DNA from: Tetrahymena thermophila SB210
Taxonomy: Eukaryota; Ciliophora; Oligohymenophorea; Hymenostomatida; Tetrahymenidae
Reading direction: 5' to 3'
Assembly: GCF_000189635.1 (NCBI RefSeq)
Contig: NW_002475958.1
Coordinates: 86,297-150,296 of the forward strand
Length of the DNA stretch: 64,000 nt
In this document: positions 11,134 to 24,311 of the stretch, piece after piece
How positions within the stretch are numbered: position 1 is the stretch's first letter
Layout: each line of letters opens with the position of its first letter
Made by a program: the position numbers and the translations under genes
Notes under the pieces: generated by a model
The model's database searches: none
Told to the model about the DNA's origin: nothing
Seen by the model: only the letters and a program-made list of their open reading frames with translations

Positions 11134-13416
11134 TCACTGATTTTGCTAGATAAGAACTTCTAAAATATTCTTAACTAATTTATTGGCTTATACCCTACCT
11201 ACAGTGTTGCTCCAATTGTAGAATTGATTGAAATCAAATGTACTATATTGAGTAAGTTCAAAATATACAGCTAAATTTGTTTTAACTTCTTCAGTGTTAA
11301 ATATTCTATTAATGAAATAGCATAACAATATTTTCATAGCTATTCTATAAACTTTAGTACCATGTTCCTTATTTAAATTATATAATTTTTTGTGTAAATC
11401 AGCTAAGGTATTAAATGTTTCCATTAATGCCTTCCTATATGGTAACTTAAATTCTTCAAATGAATTTTCATTTATTTACATAAGAACTCCATCCTAATTT
11501 TGCATTTCACTACCTAACTTCATATAATTTTTATGTAAATGAATAGCAGCTTGCTTTTCATCACTTACTACTTTTTTTAACAACTAAGCATACTCATTAC
11601 TCACAACAAAACTTTCCCAATCATTTTAGGGAAGTAAAAAAATATTTTCTTTTTATTCTAAAGAATATTTAAGTCTTTTAGCATAAAAATTCCAAGCTTT
11701 ATTTATAAAATAGCAAGTGAGTCCATCTTGACTTGATAATTCTCTAGAAAGAAGTTCTAAAGTATGAAATAGGAACTAATACTTTTCAATCTCATAATTA
11801 TAAAGTTCTAATGATTTTTTGTAGATGCTTTGTTTCTATTTTATAAAATATTTAATTTAAGTTAGATTTAATTGATCTAAACTTAATCTAAATTATAAAT
11901 TCAATCATCAAATAAACATACATACAAATTTTGCTTCGCCTAAATTATTTTTCTACAATTAAAACTATCAATTAATGCATAAATAAATAAAATTACAAGT
12001 TTAACTGCTGAAGAGGATCTAATATCGGAGTCTATATAATGTATATTTTCCTCATCTTTAAAATTTATACTCACTGCATTATCATCTTAATTTGATAGAT
12101 CGGTCCTTTCATTTGTCTCAATCACAGTTTTTAAGCTTTTGTTTTCGCTTTATTTCTTTGTATCTTTAGTTTATTACTATATTATAAACGAAAAATTAAA
12201 TAAAATTAATGGTTCTGAAAGAATTTAATTTTGAACAAATTGAAAATAATTATTTTCATTCTTCTAATTAAATTTTAGCTATTTTGTCTTACGGATGATA
12301 AAAGCTCTTCTCCGTCAATCTAATCGTATGTGTCTTTAAGACTTTTTTAATTTTCTTCGAATCTTGTAGAATAAAATAGCTTAGATTAATTCTTATTCAA
12401 GTGTGAGAACTAAGGCCCATCCATTTTTTCTATCAGAGGATGACTCATTATTTAGAAAAAGTTTATACGTTATTTTTAATCATAAACAAACACTTTGGAG
12501 AAAAAATCTTTGATTTCAGGTGAGAGCTTGTCAGCCTTTTCTTTAGATTTAGGGAATTTTTGCACCCATCTATCTGTGTCATAAACTTTATCTTTACACT
12601 ACCTTTCAATCATTTAAAATATAAATTACCCATAAAAAGGTAAGTGTCCAAAAACCATAACATAAAGCAAAACTCCTAGTGCCCATATATCTGCCTAAAA
12701 AAAAAAAAAAATTTAAGAATTTATTTTGTTTTAAAATAAATATTTTTAAAAACTAAATTATAGCTATTCAAAAAAATTTATTAAATGCTGAATCAATTCT
12801 TAAGTAATAAATTGGCTACTTTATAATCGTAGGGCTATTGCTAATGAAGTTCTGGAGGCATATACTCTGCTGTTCCACAGACTGTAGTAGTTAATTCATT
12901 AAATCCTAGAGGTCTAGCAAACCCAAAATCACAGATTTTAGCAACATTGTTGTGAATTAGTATATTTTCTGGCTTTAAATCTCTATGCATATACCCTTTT
13001 TCATGGATTGTTTTGAGTCCATTTAAGATTTAAGAAAAGTAGACTAATGCTTCATTTTCTGGTAAACCCTACCCATTTTTGGAGTGTAATAAATTAAATA
13101 GATTTCCTTCAGCACAATATTCCATAACAAAGAAATGAGCAAGATTAGTTTCAAAATAATCATATAATTTAACACAATTCACACAGTTAATGCTTTTCAT
13201 AGATTCTATTTCATTTTGAATATACTTTCTTAAGAATGGTCTATCTTTCATATATGACTTACTAATCATCTTCAATGCATAAGTTTTACCATCCTTTTCA
13301 GCTTTATAGACACTACCAAACGAGCCTTTTCCTAATCTTTCTACAATTTAATATCCTTCAATAATTGGCTCTTTGCTTGAACCTTGTTCAGGGCCTTTAC
13401 CTTACTTTTAATCCAT
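11134..13416 (-). CDS. ULK/ATG1-like Ser/Thr protein kinase
   Basis: Four exons, join(11134..11887,11926..12176,12293..12694,12820..13416), 667 residues; lengths sum to whole codons. The kinase domain (about 20-280) has the Gly loop [11 protein letters not shown], Lys in YALKMI, the catalytic loop [21 protein letters not shown] and an activation segment ending [11 protein letters not shown], all intact. CDFGFA and the Tyr-Met-x-Pro-Glu spacing fit the ULK/ATG1 group. The ~380-residue C-terminal part is helical and could correspond to the regulatory MIT-like region of that group, which is inference. One intron is only 38 nt (11888-11925). Coding-like sequence continues upstream of ATG 13416 to an AG site near 13457, so a further 5' exon may exist. 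A NEK or other CAMK-like kinase is the alternative. Confidence 0.8.
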
Positions 13417-14016
13417 TTCTTTGATTGGATATAACTTGTTCTTTCTGCTTTTTGCCTAGTAAATAAATAAATAGATATTATTTTTGAAATCTATTTATAA
13501 AATTGTTAACTTTAATTTTTTTGATTTTATTTTTCTTTTAATATATGATATATTTTAATTATATTTCAATCATCTACTCAATTTAAGCTAATTAATTAGA
13601 ACTACCTTGAATCCGAAATATAGAGTATGTATGTACATACATACATTGTTTTATTTTTATAATTAATAAACACTTTTATTTCCTCCATAATTATGTGAGA
13701 GTTTCAAGTGTGTATTTATCTACAAGTAAAAATCACTTTAAGAATAAATTGGAATCTATCAATCAATCAATCAGACACAGACAGACAGAATACGTAATAA
13801 ATAAAAATGTTAAAAAATTCCACTAAAAATTTTGCTTTTTTTATAGATTTTTACTACTAAAGATTGATAGAAAATGAAGAAGAATCAAACTCTATTTTAA
13901 AAAAATTTTAATAAAATAAGTCTCAGAAAATTTATATAAAAAACACGATATAAATTATATTTTAAAAGGAACTTCGAAATTAAATCAATATTTTAAATAC
14001 TTTATAAATAAAGTAT
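13417..14016. other. intergenic with simple repeats
   Basis: Contains a partly palindromic ATGT/ACAT tract at 13626-13646 and (AATC)n followed by (CAGA)n at about 13757-13790. Otherwise AT-rich, apart from a possible 5' exon end of the kinase gene. Confidence 0.5.
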
Positions 14017-16037
14017 TCATTTTGGATTTAAACCTAAAGATGTAAAATATTGTTGCAAAAGTTAAGAAACATCCTCATGCATCTCACCTTTATTTTCTTC
14101 ATAAGTTTTTAAAATATAATCTTTGAAGTCTTGATGGAGATTTTCTTTTACTTCAATAACATTTTCATTTAAAATTTTTAAAATATTGACCAGTAGAGTT
14201 TATATTTCTTCTGAAGACCCTTTCTAATGTTTTAATTTCTCTAAAATATAGCTTTAATAAATCTAATTTTCAAGTTGGCTCTTTTTAATTATGAAATAAA
14301 GGAAACTCAACAAAAATTGTGAGTCGCAATTCTATTCATCTGCTTGTAAAACATAAATTATTTTTTCTTCGCGCAGTAAGTCCATAATTCTATCTGAAAA
14401 TTCATCATCTAAATTAAATAGAAAATATTTAGATAAATTAATTTAGAAAATTTAATTCAGGATGGATAGTAAAATTATTAAAATAATCAAAAAATTTAAA
14501 GGTAATTCTAAAATTAGGATTTTTTAAATATTATTTACCACTTTTAGTCGCCAAAGTGAAGAAAATTATTCCTAAACTATTTAAATCCAAAGGATTTGTT
14601 TCAAAGTAATATAATATGTTTTCAAAAGTAAGTTTATCAAGAGCATCAGAGTAAGAATAAGCAAAGTAAATCTTGGCAATTTATTCTTAATTATAGTTAG
14701 GAAGATAACTAAGCAAATATTGTTTGTATTTTTCAAGAATGTGAGCATCTAAGCATTTAGATTTCGAAAAAATAAAGAAAATTTAAGGGATATAATCCCT
14801 CTTCAAAGAGATCATATCACTTTCTGACAAGTCTTTAAGTTTTTATAGAGCGTATTCATATAATTCTAAGTTTTATCTTCCTTAATTGTAAACATCAAGG
14901 CACATATCAAGCCATTAATTCATGTACAAGGGTTATCTATTTTCTACATCCTTTGAAAAATCAATTACATCTTTTTTATCAGTAGAATTTTTACTTTCTA
15001 TCTATTTTTAGATTTCTTTATCTTACTCAATTAATCTTTTTTCAAAGTAGATGCATACTTATTCAAAATATTCTGATCCAGACAAAAATATAACATGATC
15101 CATTATTTGATACAACTTTTTTATTTAAAAAAAGTTATTTTTTAAAATAAAAAAAATACTCAATCAAACTCTTAAAAATAAGAATAATAAATTTCTATTA
15201 ATAGAATTTGCAAAGATATTTTATTACTTTTTAAGGGCAGTAATAGTTGATGTCCTCTGTAATTTTCTCAGTCAAAAGATTAATTAGCTGTTCTAAGTCT
15301 TCACTCATTTGTAGTTTTTAGTCTTTAGCATGTAAAAAAGCAAACTTTAGAAGAACACAGAAATATGCTGATAAATCTGGATGAAGTATTTCGAGCTATT
15401 ATTTATATTTTTATGCGTTTCTAGAAAGAATTTAAAAATTAAGATCTAAATGAGGATTTAATCCATCTTATTTGCTTTCTTCAGTCAAGAATGGCACTAA
15501 ATACAAGTATCCTATCTTAATTACTTCATTGATGTCTAATGAATCTATTTATGATTCTACAGATTTCCATATTGGCTCAATATATTTTCTAAATTCTTTA
15601 TGACTTATTACACGGTAGTTTGAAGCGATTAACTCAAAATAATCTTGTATTTTATAATTTTTTTCAGCAATAGCTTTCAAAAATATTTACAACCCTAGTT
15701 TTATTTATGAGTGATGTGCTAAGTCTAGGGACTCTACAACTTTAGTGTACTAAGAAATGACTACAACACTTTCAACTATTTATTCCCATGACAATTTTTC
15801 TAAATTTTCTTTTGTGTACAAGTTTAGAACATCTTCATATTCTATTTGTTTTCTATTATAAATATTCTTGCTGATTTCTGACAACTACTTTGAAAGACAA
15901 AAAGAGTAGTAAGGAATTCGGCATAAATTTTTATGTGCAGAAGTTATTTAGACTTATTATGTCAGGTTGGCTAAGACATATGAATTAGCTAAGATCTTTT
16001 ACTGCTTATAAACTAAATTTGATATCTTTCTGATCAT
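14017..16037 (-). CDS. large helical protein, probably mitochondrial
   Basis: Best model is three exons, join(14017..14408,14539..15115,15228..16037), 592 residues, with the join in phase 0 at the 15116-15227 intron. The N-terminus (MIRKISNLVYKQQKILANS) is basic and hydroxylated without acids, like a mitochondrial targeting peptide. The body is an all-helical array with repeated leucine-rich helices, resembling the solenoids of mitochondrial RNA-binding proteins; I see no signature motif. The alternative is two genes, because the 3' part has its own ATG at 15103 and could encode 318 residues alone. The phase-0 splice and similar style of both halves favour one gene. Confidence 0.6.
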
Positions 16038-16723
16038 TGATTTACTTAAGTAATACCTTTAATCTATCTAACAATTATTAATTTTTAATATTTAAGAATC
16101 TTGATAAATTTTGTTAATTTAATATTTATCAGCTTTTAGTTTATTTTTTATTTAATGAAAATAATTAATCAAATAAATCAATCAACACTAGTGAATTAGT
16201 ATGTATTCTTATAGATTTAATTAAAATAAAAATGACTGAATATTTTGTAATAATTAATAATTTTTAAAATTAAAAGAGCTAGTTTGAATAAAATAAACAA
16301 ATTCTTGTATTTTCTAAATGGCTAAAATTAATTGAGAGTTTTTTAGAAAATATGAATATCAGCTTTAATTTCGTAAATAAAAAAATAGGACACTATTGAG
16401 CATAAAATAATACCTAGTTGTATGTAAATTAATTCTTTATTACATTTTGAGTCTTAAGAAGTTAATTAAATCATTAATCTCCACTTGAATATAATCTTTT
16501 TATAATTCATCTATTAGCTGAAGTTATTTTTAGAGATTTTATGTATTGTTAAAATATTGAGGAAAATAAATAAATAAATAATTAAATATCGATAGTTGAC
16601 AAATAACAATAATTTACATAAAATTAATAGGTATAATCTCCATTTCTGATGAATTAAAAATAAGATTCTTAATATCCATCTTCAGCAAGCGGTAAAAATT
16701 CTATTACCAAAAGAATCTTATCT
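16038..16723. other. divergent intergenic spacer
   Basis: AT-rich region between divergently transcribed genes, so it should hold both promoters. No motif can be singled out. Confidence 0.55.
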
Positions 16724-18618
16724 ATGAGTTTTATTTTTTAAATCATTTATTTTATTTAAACAATAGATTATAAGCTCATTTCAGGTCTTGGCAGCGGATA
16801 TTTTGGTATTGTAATTCGAAGAATCTATCAATTCAATATTTTATTTATTTTTCTGTAGCCCAATATGATTATTTGCAAGACTGTTAATTAATATTCCTGC
16901 AATAAAGCACTAGAATTATCTCTTATTTATCACATTAGCTAATATAAACTGTTAACTATTTAAAAAATAAAAGGTTTGGAAAGTATAGGTTCTGACAGGA
17001 CCCCATAAGGGTGAGTTTGTTGCTGTCAAAAAAATAGATATGGATAAGCAAACAGATAGCAAAATGGATGAAATCAGAGTAAAAATAGATATTTTATATT
17101 TGTTAATATACACAGTTTAAAAATGATATTAATATTCTATTCATAAATATCCAAAAGAAAAAAATGTTGCTTCTTAATGTACTTAATCATCCTAGTTTAT
17201 TACCATATAAAATAGCATTCGTTACAGGAAAAGAACTTTGGGTTGTTTTTAGCATAATGGATGGAGGCTCTATGGAGCTTCTACTAAAGAACATGTATAC
17301 TTAAGGCATAAAGGATATCAATTTATTAGCAACTATAATAAAGGAAACATTATTAGGAATTGAATATTTGCATTAAAACAATTAAATTCATAGAGATATT
17401 AAGTCAGCGAATATACTACTTGATTCTGAAGGAAAAATAGCTCTTTCAGACTTTGGTCTAACTACTAAGCTAAAAAAAAATAAAAAACACAACACAGCTG
17501 TAGGATCAGTTTGTTGGATGGCTCCAGAAGTCCTCGATGACAATATATTTTACGATACCAAAGCTGATATTTGGTCTTTAGGTATTACTGCATATGAATT
17601 AGCTTATGGAAAACCTCCCCATTCAGAATGCCCTACAATAAAGGTAGAAATCTTTTATAAAAGCATTTAATATAGAATATGTATTTTATTCTAATACAAT
17701 TTTTCTTAAAAAAAGGCTGTTTTGAATATTTTGAATGAAGATCCACCTAGGTTAAATAAAGAAGACGGTTGGGAAGATTCTTTTTAGGAGTTTATTGAGG
17801 CTTGCTTACAAAAGGAACCAGCTCACAGGTAATTTAACTATTTATAAATAATATTGCAAATATTCTTTAAAAATTATCAAATTATTTAATTTTCAACTAA
17901 AAAATAGAAAAACTGCTACAGAATTACTCTAAATGAAGTTCTTTAAGCTAGCAAAAAACAAAGAATATATTAAAGAAAAGATAATCAAAAAATTAGATCC
18001 ATTAGATAAAAGAGTAGATTATTATTTAGCAAATTTAGTTAAAGATAGTTTTGTAAAAATCATTTTTTGAAAAATAGATTGATCCATAAGTAAAGACAAT
18101 GGCAGAATAGGAATTAAAGACTAGTAAATCAGTATCTCAAAACAAAATATAGTAATTTAATATTAAGAATCTAGAAAGAATTGATTGCACAAATTTAAAA
18201 ATTTTAAATTGAGAATTAACACAAGAAAAATAAATTTCAAATTATCTATCATTAAAATAATAAAGCTATTTAAAAAAATCAAAACTTAAATATTTTATTT
18301 GAAAATTTTAATGTTCTAATTTAGAGAATATGTGTTAATTTATATTAATTTCCTAATAGATGGGATTTCACAGAATCTACTGAAAATCCTGATTACATGG
18401 GAGATTTAGATACTCAAGAAGGAGATTCAAAAATTAATAAAAAAATGTAATAGTTTAATGCACATAGAAGTAAATAAGATTAATTTAAGTTTATAAATTA
18501 TCTAATTAATATTTACAATTAAGATGACTTAGCCTCTAAATAAAATGGAGAGAAGCCAAATTAAAAAAAATGTAGCGAAAATTATGATGAGTTTTAGTTA
18601 GGAGAAGAAGAAAAATGA
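16724..18618 (+). CDS. STE20-family kinase, OSR1/SPAK (GCK-VI)-like
   Basis: Seven exons, join(16724..16810,16974..17078,17158..17643,17716..17828,17908..18052,18078..18151,18360..18618), 422 residues. Kinase motifs: GLGSGYFGIV loop, Lys in FVAVKKID, HRDIKSANILL, SDFGL, and VGSVCWMAPEVL. The C-lobe end with CLQKEP..HRKTATELL and KFFKLAKNKEYI closely resembles OSR1/SPAK. A WDF-type motif (WDFTEST) follows the domain, as in that group. These kinases regulate ion transport and volume. The 18053-18077 intron is only 25 nt. It is needed to bypass a TGA at 18068 and reach the WDF exon; if it is not spliced the protein ends just after the kinase domain. The first exon start is the only suitable ATG. 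Confidence 0.8.
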
Positions 18619-19534
18619 ATAAAAAAATCCTTGTTATAATTATTAATTATGTTTATATAATGTATTTATTTTCTATCTATATTTTTTCCCTTTTCAAAAA
18701 TAAAACAAATAATAAATTATTTATGTAGCTAGTTAACTATAGACAATCTAATTTCTTCAAAATAAATATGACCTAATTTAATTAATTTCTTATCAAATAT
18801 GTCGTAATATTTTTAAGTAAAAAAAATAATGGGATTTTATTTATGAGATTAAAAATTATTTGGTATAGATAAATAATTTTATTTCAAATAATTTAATCAA
18901 AAACTTTGATTAAGTTTTTTTTTGGAAAAAATAAATTAAGATATGATTGAAAAATGAGTATTTATTTATTTTATAAGTAAGTAAATAAAACAAATTATAT
19001 TGAAATTCGTTTAAAAGAATATTTTATACTAATTTAATTAAAAGTTTTTATAATGATTATTAAAAATAAAACGCTCTTGATAAAACTGAATAGAATTTGA
19101 TGAAATTTAAATAATATTTAAAGTTAAAATGGTGGAAGATGAAAATCCATTTAATGTAACTAATTTTAAAGTAGAAACTTAAAACAAGTAGCTGAAATGA
19201 TTAGCTTTCTTTCTATTATTTAACTTCAGCTCTTTTCTTAATAAATGATGATCAAATTTTTTTTTTTATGTAGACGCAATATTTGAACCTATGAAATCTG
19301 AATAAAATAATAGTCCTCTATTAAATAAAATTCTTCTCTGATAATTCAAATCGACAAAAATTAAAATAAAGAAATAGCTGCTTTTTCATATAATTATTTG
19401 ATTTCATTTAAATTGGCAATTTGTTTAAAAAGAAAAAAGAATACCCTACGAAAGCAAACATAATTTATTTAAAATAATTCAAATATAATAGAAATATTCT
19501 AAAGTTCAACTATTTAAAATACACAACAAGCTAA
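18619..19534. other. spacer with an orphan coding-like exon
   Basis: Mostly AT-rich. ATG 19129 opens a short, well-formed coding stretch (MVEDENPFNVTNFKVETQNK) ending at a GTAG donor. A TTTTATGTAG acceptor at about 19264-19273 is followed by another coding-like stretch (AIFEPMKSEQ), but the phases do not join cleanly to each other or to the PB1 gene. The spacer may hold 5' exons of that gene. Confidence 0.4.
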
Positions 19535-20933
19535 ATGAAATTGGAATAGATGATCAATTATAAAGTTAGTTACGAAGACTAATTTAAAAGATTTTCTTTA
19601 AACGCCTCAAATACTAATTTTAAGGAATTTTGTGATAAGTGCATAAGAATTTTCAATATATAAGCAGACTAGACTATTTTAGTTAATTTTTATGTAAGAA
19701 GATATTTTCTTTTCTTGATTTTTAAATAATTAATTACATTATTTTTAATAAAGGAAAATGACAAGCAACTCATCATAAGAAATGAAGTCGATTTTGCTCT
19801 TGCAGTGAATGCTAATATTCATAATAACAAATAAAAATCTATCTCATTTAAAATTTCTACTGTGCCCGCTGAAACCCAACTCAGTCAAAGTTAAGTTTTT
19901 GATTATAAAATATAAGAATCTGTTAGTAAATAAGGGGACTCTAATAATATTGAATTTACCAAAGAAGGTACTTATTATATTTTAAATTAAATTATTCTTT
20001 TTTTTATGGCATCACATTAATATATCATTTTATAAATAATTAGAATTATAAACCATTCTAGAAAAGGGACTCAATGATCCTGATAGTGATAAGATTTTGA
20101 ATTAGATAGCTGACTCTATTTCTCAATCACAAGAAGAAATCTAAATAAAATATTCTTCTCTAATGTACATAGCAGCTCTTTTAAAATAAAAGATCCTTAG
20201 AATCCGCTAATCCAAATATTAATATTAATAACAACAACAAAATTAAGAAATAAATTAAAATGAATTATAAAATTCTACTCATTAGAGTACATAAAATGAT
20301 AATATTTATGAAAGTGTGTGTAATTAAGATGGATCGTTTTTAAACAATACACAACTCAAAATTAAAAAACTGGAAGGAGCTGATATATTTGAAGAATTTA
20401 ATGCATCAATAACTTCTTCATAATAGAATTTAAAGTAAAGCTTTGAAAATATTTTTAATTAATTTAATCAAAGCATATAACTATTAACTTAATCTATGAA
20501 ACATTAAGTTAGAATAAATAATGATGATAAGATTTAAAAAAAATAATATTCTAATAACTTCGAATAAGGGGAAAATTAAAAAAATTAAAAAATAAATGCC
20601 CTTTCTTAATTTGCATTCCTTTCAGAATATGTTGATAACATCGATGAAAAGCTTGAGGCATAAGAAAAGCAATTGATAGAAGAATAAGATTGCGAAAACA
20701 TTTTAATCACTAACCTGAAAGATAAAATTTAAGAACATGCTGAAACATTAAAAAGAGTATCAACAATTCAAAATAAAGAATCCCATCAATAAAAAACAAA
20801 TTTATTTGATAACATCATAAAGCAAGTAGATGATGGGCTTGATAATGAACTACGCGGCCCATTTGCAACAGAAAATTAGAAAACTTAATAAAATAATGAT
20901 AGTAATTACTAAAAGATCTACAACTCAAATTGA
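19535..20933 (+). CDS. PB1-domain protein with Gln-rich helical tail
   Basis: Three exons, join(19535..19693,19754..19967,20044..20933), 420 residues. The N-terminal ~95 residues form a PB1 fold. It opens with YKVSYEDQFKRFSL, continues through a helix with FCDKCIRIF, and ends in an acidic OPCA-like stretch (NFYENDKQLIIRNEVDFALAV). PB1 domains dimerise with other PB1 domains through basic and acidic faces. The rest is Gln/Asn-rich with probable coiled coil near the end (EYVDNIDEKLEAQEKQLIEE). The frame is open upstream of ATG 19535 without another ATG, so 5' exons may be missing. It sits next to kinase genes, but nothing shows a direct link. Confidence 0.75.
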
Positions 20934-21601
20934 TTGATTATTAAGGAATTTAAATTTTTTTAAATTATGCCTTTTAATTCATTCAATAACATTTGATTCA
21001 TTCAAAATAAATATAATTTACAGAATTAATCAAAGGTAAAGTCACTAATTAAAAACTAACTAACTCACTCACTTAACAATAACATAATCAAATAAATTTA
21101 CAATTATTTTCAAATCAAAATTAATTATATTATAAAATTTAATTTATTTTCTGTATATATATCATGTAAAAATTCTTAAAACAACCAATAACTGAACGTA
21201 AATATTTTCGAAATAATTATTGATATGAGTTAGCTCTTGAGTAATTTATTTTTATCATTTTAGATAAAGTTAGTTAAAAATACAATAATAATTACTTTAG
21301 TATAGAAAAATCATTAATAGATACATAAACTTTTCTGATCAGATAGAAATTGAATTTTAAATTTTATTTAAATATTTTTTGGCTTGATAAATTTAGTTTT
21401 AAATACTTAAATATAATTTTATCCTTCAATTTAGAAATATTTATTTAAATTTATTTTAAGGAATAAAGTAAATTGTAATTTATATAGCTATTATAGAGTT
21501 TTCGTATCCCAAGATGCAATAAACATTTAATATATAAAAAATATTCTTTTTTATAAATACATTTATTAGAAATAATTTTGTTATTTATTAAAATAAGTTA
21601 A
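20934..21601. other. intergenic between convergent genes
   Basis: AT-rich; no feature seen. Confidence 0.6.
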
Positions 21602-23601
21602 TCATTAAATGTTTTTGTTTGATGATGAACTTATGTCTATAAAATTAATTTCAGATTTTATTTATCTCCTGCTTTAATACTCCGACTAATCATTTTTTAT
21701 ATGCTATCCTACTAATATATGCTCTGGTTTTGTTTAGAGACTCTTTTTTATTGTGCTACTATATGATATTTAAGAATTCTTTTTGTCTGAAAATTATTTT
21801 TCCTTTCCTTCTATAATACATGCAGTTCGATTAAATATTCTGTTAAAATATGAATTATCAATCATATCATGTAATACCATTTCATTTAGCCAAGCATTTA
21901 GGAATTAATAAAGATTAAAAACTACTTAATTAGCACACTCTGTACTGAGAAAAGATCTTTAGATAAATAAATGATCTAATTCTTATCTCTTTCCAAGTAC
22001 TGATATACATATTCTGAGTATAAATTAATTTATAATCTATATCGTTAAATTGTTTTTATGTAAATTCCTCAAAATAAATTCTAAAAACTTAGAGAGAATA
22101 GAGTATTCATATCTTCCTAGTAATTAAACGATACTTTCATCAGCAAAAACTATTTCTATACTCTTTGACTCCTAAAGATATTCATTTAATTTTATCGCCG
22201 ATTCATTCTTAATAACCTAAAGGTTTTTCTAGTCAAAAAAATCTAGCAAAACTTGTGATAAAACTCTAACATCACTAAAATGAGAAAATTACCACTAAAA
22301 AGTATTTATTTATTCCTAAAAATTATTAAAATAATAATTTTATTTACTTGTATAAAAAATCTGTTAAGCTTATATTTTTTAATTTAATTTAATTTAACTT
22401 GATTGAGAAATAATTTACTTTCAACAATGATATTTACTATTCCTGAACATTGCTCCATTATTGATTACCAAATATATCTTTGTTGTCTATATCATAGAAA
22501 CTATGACAAAGTTGGGTAGCATTTATTTTGTTATTTTCCATCAAAAATTCTAATCTATTAAGAATTTAATACATTATGTGAGGTTGATACCTTGATAATG
22601 TTTTTGTCTTACCAAAAACTAACTTTTCTTGAGCTTAAATTAATTGTTCAATTTTAATGAAATTTTTTTACTAAAAACTTATCCTACTGCTAATTATAAC
22701 TTTTAAAATTTTATAAATTAATATATTAATGTATGTTCCTAATTAATTACATTCTTCAAACTTCTTTAAAAAAACAAGTTGTTTGGATTTGGTTAACCCA
22801 CCAGCTCTCTTTGATCTAAATAAATCTCTAGACTCAACAGCTGTCATATTAAATTTAAGTATTAACCAGGATGCTATTAAAAGACCTGTTCTTCCAGTAC
22901 CAGCATGGCAATGAACTGAAATCTATTTAGAAAAACAACCGTTTTATCTTAAAAATAATAAATAATTCTTTAATTACCTTCATTCCTTAACTAATTATAA
23001 AATCTATATGCGTTAATATTTTGATCATATGGTCTAAACTTGTAACTTCCATATCAGTCCATCCAAAATTAAAATAGAAAATACCATCTATTCCATTTAA
23101 TAAAAATTTATATTTTAAAAAGTGCAACTAATTCTATGAAAAACAAAATATTGAATTGATTGATATTGCTTACGATCTGTAAATTCTTCTGGCCTGTAAG
23201 TAAAACCACTTTCTTTTATTATTTTATCACCACAATAAGGATGCTATTTATAGTAAGTTTTATTTAAAAAAATAAATTTGCTGCAGTTTCAAATATGTAG
23301 ATAGAATTACTTCACCAGGTAATTACAAATTAAATACTGCCTTGATATGAGCATGCTAAAATTGTTCAATAATTCCATATTCTTTTATAATTCTTGAAGA
23401 AGGTCTTTGCATAGCTAAAATTTCAGGTGTTATCCAATCTGAATTAAGACCATGTATTGCATTTTTATGAGGATTTTTTAGATAATTTTCCTTAGAACAG
23501 CTCTTTCCACCACAAAACAAACATAAAAACTTAGATTTCTGAGAGAATTCTTCAACTTTTATTTTAGATTTTTCTAATGTCTTACTTCTTGCGGCGCTCA
23601 T
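21602..23601 (-). CDS. PTPDC1-like dual-specificity/tyrosine phosphatase
   Basis: Five exons, join(21602..22274,22438..22922,22978..23087,23174..23243,23311..23601), 542 residues. The early region has a Cys cluster (CLFCGGKSC), then WITPEILAMQRPSSRIIKEY, AVFNLQLPGE, a short SGFTYRPEEF exon, and GIFYFNFGWTDMEV. The active-site loop HCHAGTGRTG supplies the catalytic Cys and Arg of the C(X)5R motif. This order of elements matches animal PTPDC1, a phosphatase linked to centrosome and cilium behaviour, which fits a ciliate. About 290 helical residues follow the catalytic domain. All exon phases agree. The substrate is unknown. Confidence 0.9.
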
Positions 23602-24311
23602 TTTAATCTGTTTCAGTTAAAATCATACAATAATTAACTATAAAATAGCTTTATTATTTTTAAAACTTACATGTAAAAAAGTATATTGACTATTATGTAT
23701 TAAATTAAGTTTTTATATTTCTCAGTACAGCTTTGAAAGTATGATCAACTATTTTGGAATCTAACTATTTTTCTTCTACACTCCTTTTTATTTTTTAAGT
23801 TTTAATAATATTTTTTACAAATTTTTTTTCTGGACAATATAAATTTATTAATATTATTAGAAAATTATGTTTGATAAAAAAAATACTAAATCTAATTCTT
23901 AATACTCGAAATCTAATTACTTAATATGCAAATAATATATTAATGTATTAAATAAATATTATTTCTTCACCTTAAACATAAAATAAAAAAAAAACAGAAG
24001 AAATATAATGAAAATTACTCACTTACATAAATGATTTAAAAAAATAATTTTGTAAATAAGATATTCAATTTAAAATGAGCGAATTTTTTTCTTATCAATT
24101 CAATCATTTGTAAAAAAAAAATAGATTTGTTAAAACTGATCTTTTTATAATTTCACATAAGTTAGAATATAAAATAAATTGTAAGTATAAAAATTAAAAT
24201 AGATAGATAGATAACTAGATTTATTGAAAAATATAATATGATCCAAGTAAGTTTAAATTTTGTAAACTAATTTGCATAACTTAAGCTAAATCCTAACTTA
24301 ATATCAATAAA
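23602..24311. other. intergenic
   Basis: AT-rich spacer, nothing recognisable. Confidence 0.6.
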
